In this document: piece after piece, positions 61,544 to 64,000 of the stretch
Position numbering within the stretch: position 1 is the stretch's first letter
How the letters are laid out: every line of letters starts with the position of its first letter
NCBI RefSeq assembly: GCF_003966695.1
Contig: NZ_AP018828.1
Location: forward strand, 898,001 to 962,000
DNA from: Asticcacaulis excentricus
Lineage (GTDB): Bacteria > Pseudomonadota > Alphaproteobacteria > Caulobacterales > Caulobacteraceae
Length of the DNA stretch: 64,000 nucleotides
Reading direction: 5' to 3'
Made by a program: the position numbers and the translations under genes
The notes under the pieces: model-generated
Seen by the model: the letters and a program-made list of their open reading frames with translations, nothing else
Told to the model about the DNA's origin: nothing
The model's database searches: none

Positions 61544-63330
61544 TTGCGCGTTTTAGCCGGTGTCTTGACCGGGGCTTTGGGCTTGGTCGTCTCAGGCACC
61601 GGCATCGTTTCGGCCTCGGCCACGGCCTTGACGTCGGGCACCGCGACCGTATCCAGCTTGGCCTGCACGGCGGCCTTCTGCTTGTCGTCGGCCTCCAGCG
61701 TCAGGACGCGCGCCCACTGGTAGCGCGCTTCGATGGTGCGCCCCAGCTTGTGATAGACGTCGCCCAGATGGTCGGTGATTTCCGGATCAGCCGGTTCGGC
61801 GGCGATGGCCTTTTCGATCCATTCCAGCGCCTCGGCATACTGCCCCTGCTGGTAATAGCCCCAGCCGAGCGAATCCATGATCGCCCCTGAGCGCGGCGTC
61901 TTTTCGAGCGCCTTGCGGATCATCGCCATGCCTTCGGTCACATTCTCCTTGCGCTCGATCAGGCCATAGCCCAGCAGGTTGAGCAGTTCGGAACTGTCCG
62001 GTTGCAGGGTCAGGCCCTTTTGCGCCGCCGCCTTAGACTTGTCCCAGTCGCCAGCGGCCTGATACAGCACCGCCACGGTGAACCAGGTTTCCCAGCCGAA
62101 ATCCGCGTCGCCATAGGCGGCCTGATAAGCTTCCATCAGCTTGAGCGCCCCGGCCGTATCATCCTTTTGCCACAGAAGGCGCGCCCGCTCGACCGTCAGG
62201 CCGATGTCCTTCGGGTCGGCGGCGCTCAGTTCGGTAAACAGGGCCTCGGCCCCGTCGAGATCACCGGCTTCCTTGAGGCTCCAGGCGGCGCGCACCTGCG
62301 CCTCACGGTAAAAGGGCGAGTCGGGCTCAATCGACGCCCACTCGGTCTGCGCCGCCTGCACGTCCTTCATGCGCATCAGCACCTGCCCGGCCAGAAGCCG
62401 CGTGCGGTCAAGCGTCGGCGTGGCAACCGCGGTTTCCGGGGCGGCGTATTGCGCCAGCCTCAGCGTCGCCAGCGCCATTTCCGACTGCTGCTCCGAGGCA
62501 TAAAGCGTGCCGGACAGGAACAGGCTGTCGGCCAGAATAAGCCGCACATCGGGTGATTTCGGCTTGCGATAGTCTTTGGCATCGAGCCCGTCGAGGCGCT
62601 GACGCACCAGCCGGTCCTCGGACACGCCCAGAATGTCAGTATAGAGCTTGCGCGCCTCGTCCTTGCGGCCACGGCCTTCCAGAAATGCGCCGTAATAGGG
62701 GCCGAACAGCACGCTGGCCGGACCGGGCTGACAGATGATTTTGAAGATGGCCTCGGCCTCGGCATGACGGCCCTTCATCTCCAAAAGACGCGCCTGATTG
62801 GCGGCCTGAAGAAACAGGACCAGCCGGTCGCGATTCGGCGTCGTCCCGGCGTTGAGCTGACTTTCCAGCGTCGGGTCGATGGCCTTGTCCCACTGACGCG
62901 CCGCCGCGTAGGATAACGGCTTGAGCAAAACCGTGGCCCGGTCGCTGGCGCCGGCCTTTTGCGAGGCTTCGATGACGGCCGCAGCGGCCTTGCCCTTGCC
63001 CTCGCGGATCAGCGCGATGGCCTGCACCTGAGCGGCGACCGTGCGCGACAAACGCCCGCCGTTTTCGGGCACGTGGCTGCGGGCAAAGCTCATATCGCCG
63101 CTGAGCACCGCCGCCAGAAAGGCCCGTTCGCGCAAGGACGCATTGGCAGGGTCAGCGTCCGCCGCCGCCATCAGGGCCCGCGCGGCCGTCTCCGTATCGC
63201 CCTGTGCCGCCGCCAGACGCCCGACCAGAAAGTCGCCATAGGCGCTGGAATAGGCCTTATCGGCGGCCATGACCGGCGTGGTCAGGCACACAAGGGCGGC
63301 GAAGGCGGCAGAGGCAAGAACAGGCTTCAT
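61540..63330 (-). CDS. Exported tetratricopeptide-repeat protein
   Basis: 596 residues. The signal peptide ends TTPVMAA. TPR-like helical repeats cover most of the length, clearest toward the C-terminus: DWDKSKAAAQKGLTLQPDSS, AIMDSLGWGYYQQGQYAEAL and EITDHLGDVYHKLGRTIEAR. The last ~40 residues are Lys/Pro/Thr-rich and probably disordered. Such proteins scaffold envelope complexes; no partner can be named. Coupled to ispE. Confidence 0.88.
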   Translation of the reverse strand: MKPVLASAAFAALVCLTTPVMAADKAYSSAYGDFLVGRLAAAQGDTETAARALMAAADADPANASLRERAFLAAVLSGDMSFARSHVPENGGRLSRTVAAQVQAIALIREGKGKAAAAVIEASQKAGASDRATVLLKPLSYAAARQWDKAIDPTLESQLNAGTTPNRDRLVLFLQAANQARLLEMKGRHAEAEAIFKIICQPGPASVLFGPYYGAFLEGRGRKDEARKLYTDILGVSEDRLVRQRLDGLDAKDYRKPKSPDVRLILADSLFLSGTLYASEQQSEMALATLRLAQYAAPETAVATPTLDRTRLLAGQVLMRMKDVQAAQTEWASIEPDSPFYREAQVRAAWSLKEAGDLDGAEALFTELSAADPKDIGLTVERARLLWQKDDTAGALKLMEAYQAAYGDADFGWETWFTVAVLYQAAGDWDKSKAAAQKGLTLQPDSSELLNLLGYGLIERKENVTEGMAMIRKALEKTPRSGAIMDSLGWGYYQQGQYAEALEWIEKAIAAEPADPEITDHLGDVYHKLGRTIEARYQWARVLTLEADDKQKAAVQAKLDTVAVPDVKAVAEAETMPVPETTKPKAPVKTPAKTRK

Positions 63331-63442
63331 CAGGGGCGTCTCTCGATTACCGGCACAGTGAACGCAGTAAATCCGGCAGGATCAAGTCCTTATCGAAGGA
63401 CACCCCTTTCAAAAACGTCAAATTCTAGGGAAAAGCCCTACC

Positions 63443-63473
63443 CTCCTCCCTACAGCTTTGCCGTAGGGAGGAG
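63443..63473. terminator. Hairpin after the ETF-QO gene
   Basis: CTCCTCCCTAC (63443-63453) and GTAGGGAGGAG (63463-63473) form an 11-bp perfect stem. The minus-strand tail is only weakly T-rich. It may be both a terminator and a member of the C/G-rich short-repeat family. Confidence 0.6.
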
Positions 63474-63478
63474 AGACA

Positions 63479-64000
63479 TCACATATTCGGATAGTTGGGG
63501 CCGCCGCCGCCTTCGGGTGTGGTCCACACGATGTTCTGCGTCGGGTCCTTGATATCGCAGGTCTTGCAGTGGACGCAGTTCTGGGCGTTGATCTGGAAGC
63601 GTGGCTTGCCGTTATCGTCCACCACCTCATAGACCCCGGCCGGGCAGTACCGCTGCGCCGGTTCGGCATATTTGGGCAGGTTGATGGCGATGGGCACCTC
63701 CGGGTCCTTAAGGCGCAGATGGACCGGCTGGTCCTCTTCGTGGTTGGTGTTGGAGATGAACACCGAAGACAGCTTGTCGAAGCTGATCTGGCCATCGGGC
63801 TTCGGATAGGCGATCGGCTTGAATTCCGCAGCGGGTCTGAGCGACTGCGCATCGGTCTTGCCATGCTTCAGCGTGCCCCAGGGCGACCAGCCGCCGGTGA
63901 GATTGCCCACCGTCATGTCGAGACCACCCAGCACCATGCCCAGCGTCGTGCCATAGCGGCTGAGCAGGGGTTTGACGTTACGCACGAGTTTCAGTTCTTT
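63479..64000 (-). CDS. Electron-transfer flavoprotein-ubiquinone oxidoreductase, C-terminal part (truncated by window end)
   Basis: 174 residues are present; the frame is open to base 64000. The C-terminal ferredoxin-like domain binds a [4Fe-4S] cluster through [10 protein letters not shown] and [17 protein letters not shown], and ends [10 protein letters not shown]. The enzyme passes electrons from ETF (fed by fatty-acid and amino-acid dehydrogenases) to ubiquinone at the inner membrane. The FAD-binding N-terminal ~380 residues lie outside the window. Confidence 0.95.
   Translation of the reverse strand, partial: KELKLVRNVKPLLSRYGTTLGMVLGGLDMTVGNLTGGWSPWGTLKHGKTDAQSLRPAAEFKPIAYPKPDGQISFDKLSSVFISNTNHEEDQPVHLRLKDPEVPIAINLPKYAEPAQRYCPAGVYEVVDDNGKPRFQINAQNCVHCKTCDIKDPTQNIVWTTPEGGGGPNYPNM

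Overview
The window is 64 kb of GC-rich, gene-dense alphaproteobacterial chromosome, most likely from the Caulobacterales and, in my judgement, an Asticcacaulis-like species. The strongest evidence is the flagellar block at 36.8-48.1 kb: three flagellin genes, flaG, flaF, flbT and a TPR-glycosyltransferase gene of the FlmG/FlbA type. Sigma-54 type -24/-12 promoters and FlbD (ftr)-like boxes lie between them, as in Caulobacter. A DUF1476 ATPase inhibitor next to purC, purL followed by bolA and grxD, and gyrA-coaD-peptidylprolyl isomerase agree with this class. I saw no rRNA, tRNA, CRISPR array, transposase gene or prophage.

Layout. 0-8.7 kb: purine synthesis (3' end of purB, purC, purS, purQ, purL), with a 2OG-Fe(II) oxygenase-like gene, the F1-ATPase inhibitor zeta subunit and a secreted hydrolase between. 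8.7-11.2 kb: a Sel1 protein, then bolA, a degenerate aldo/keto reductase and a monothiol glutaredoxin (iron-sulfur cluster handling). 11.2-17.2 kb: rpsD, a CNNM/CorC membrane protein, and a formaldehyde-detoxification operon in which frmA and fghA flank a zinc-motif GNAT acetyltransferase. 17.4-31.4 kb: a chemoreceptor, ung, sodC, an RluA-type synthase coupled to an M23 peptidase, DUF72 coupled to a secreted HD-motif protein, an S9 peptidase, a DUF4142-like protein, glutathione peroxidase, two XRE regulators, and a pirin followed by two lipoproteins. 31.4-36.8 kb: gyrA-coaD-PPIase, ssb and two envelope proteins.

36.8-48.1 kb: flagellar filament block, mostly on the minus strand: a large FlaEY-like beta-propeller protein, flagellin A, flaG, flagellin B, flagellin C, flaF and flbT, with the flmG-like gene divergent on the plus strand. 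Flagellins B and C each have their own sigma-54-like promoter, ftr-like boxes and terminator. FlbT and FlaF are expected to control flagellin translation and secretion, and the FlmG-like protein is expected to glycosylate flagellins.

48.1-64 kb: universal stress protein, YfbR-like HD hydrolase, NrtR-like Nudix regulator, three small envelope genes including a 30-residue membrane ORF, ppdK, glyQ-glyS, an AmpG-like permease, DUF6157, ispE coupled to a TPR protein, and the 3' end of an ETF-ubiquinone oxidoreductase gene.

The most unusual signals are: (1) the flmG-like gene is an internal tandem duplication (TPR-GT-TPR-GT); (2) a pair of ~135-bp four-hairpin repeats at 26.45 and 39.75 kb with compensatory stem changes; (3) a catalytically emptied aldo/keto reductase between bolA and grxD; (4) a zinc-motif GNAT inside the formaldehyde operon; (5) a gene whose only visible Shine-Dalgarno sequence lies in the 3' arm of the upstream purQ terminator; and (6) two ~115-bp palindromic elements sharing a core motif.
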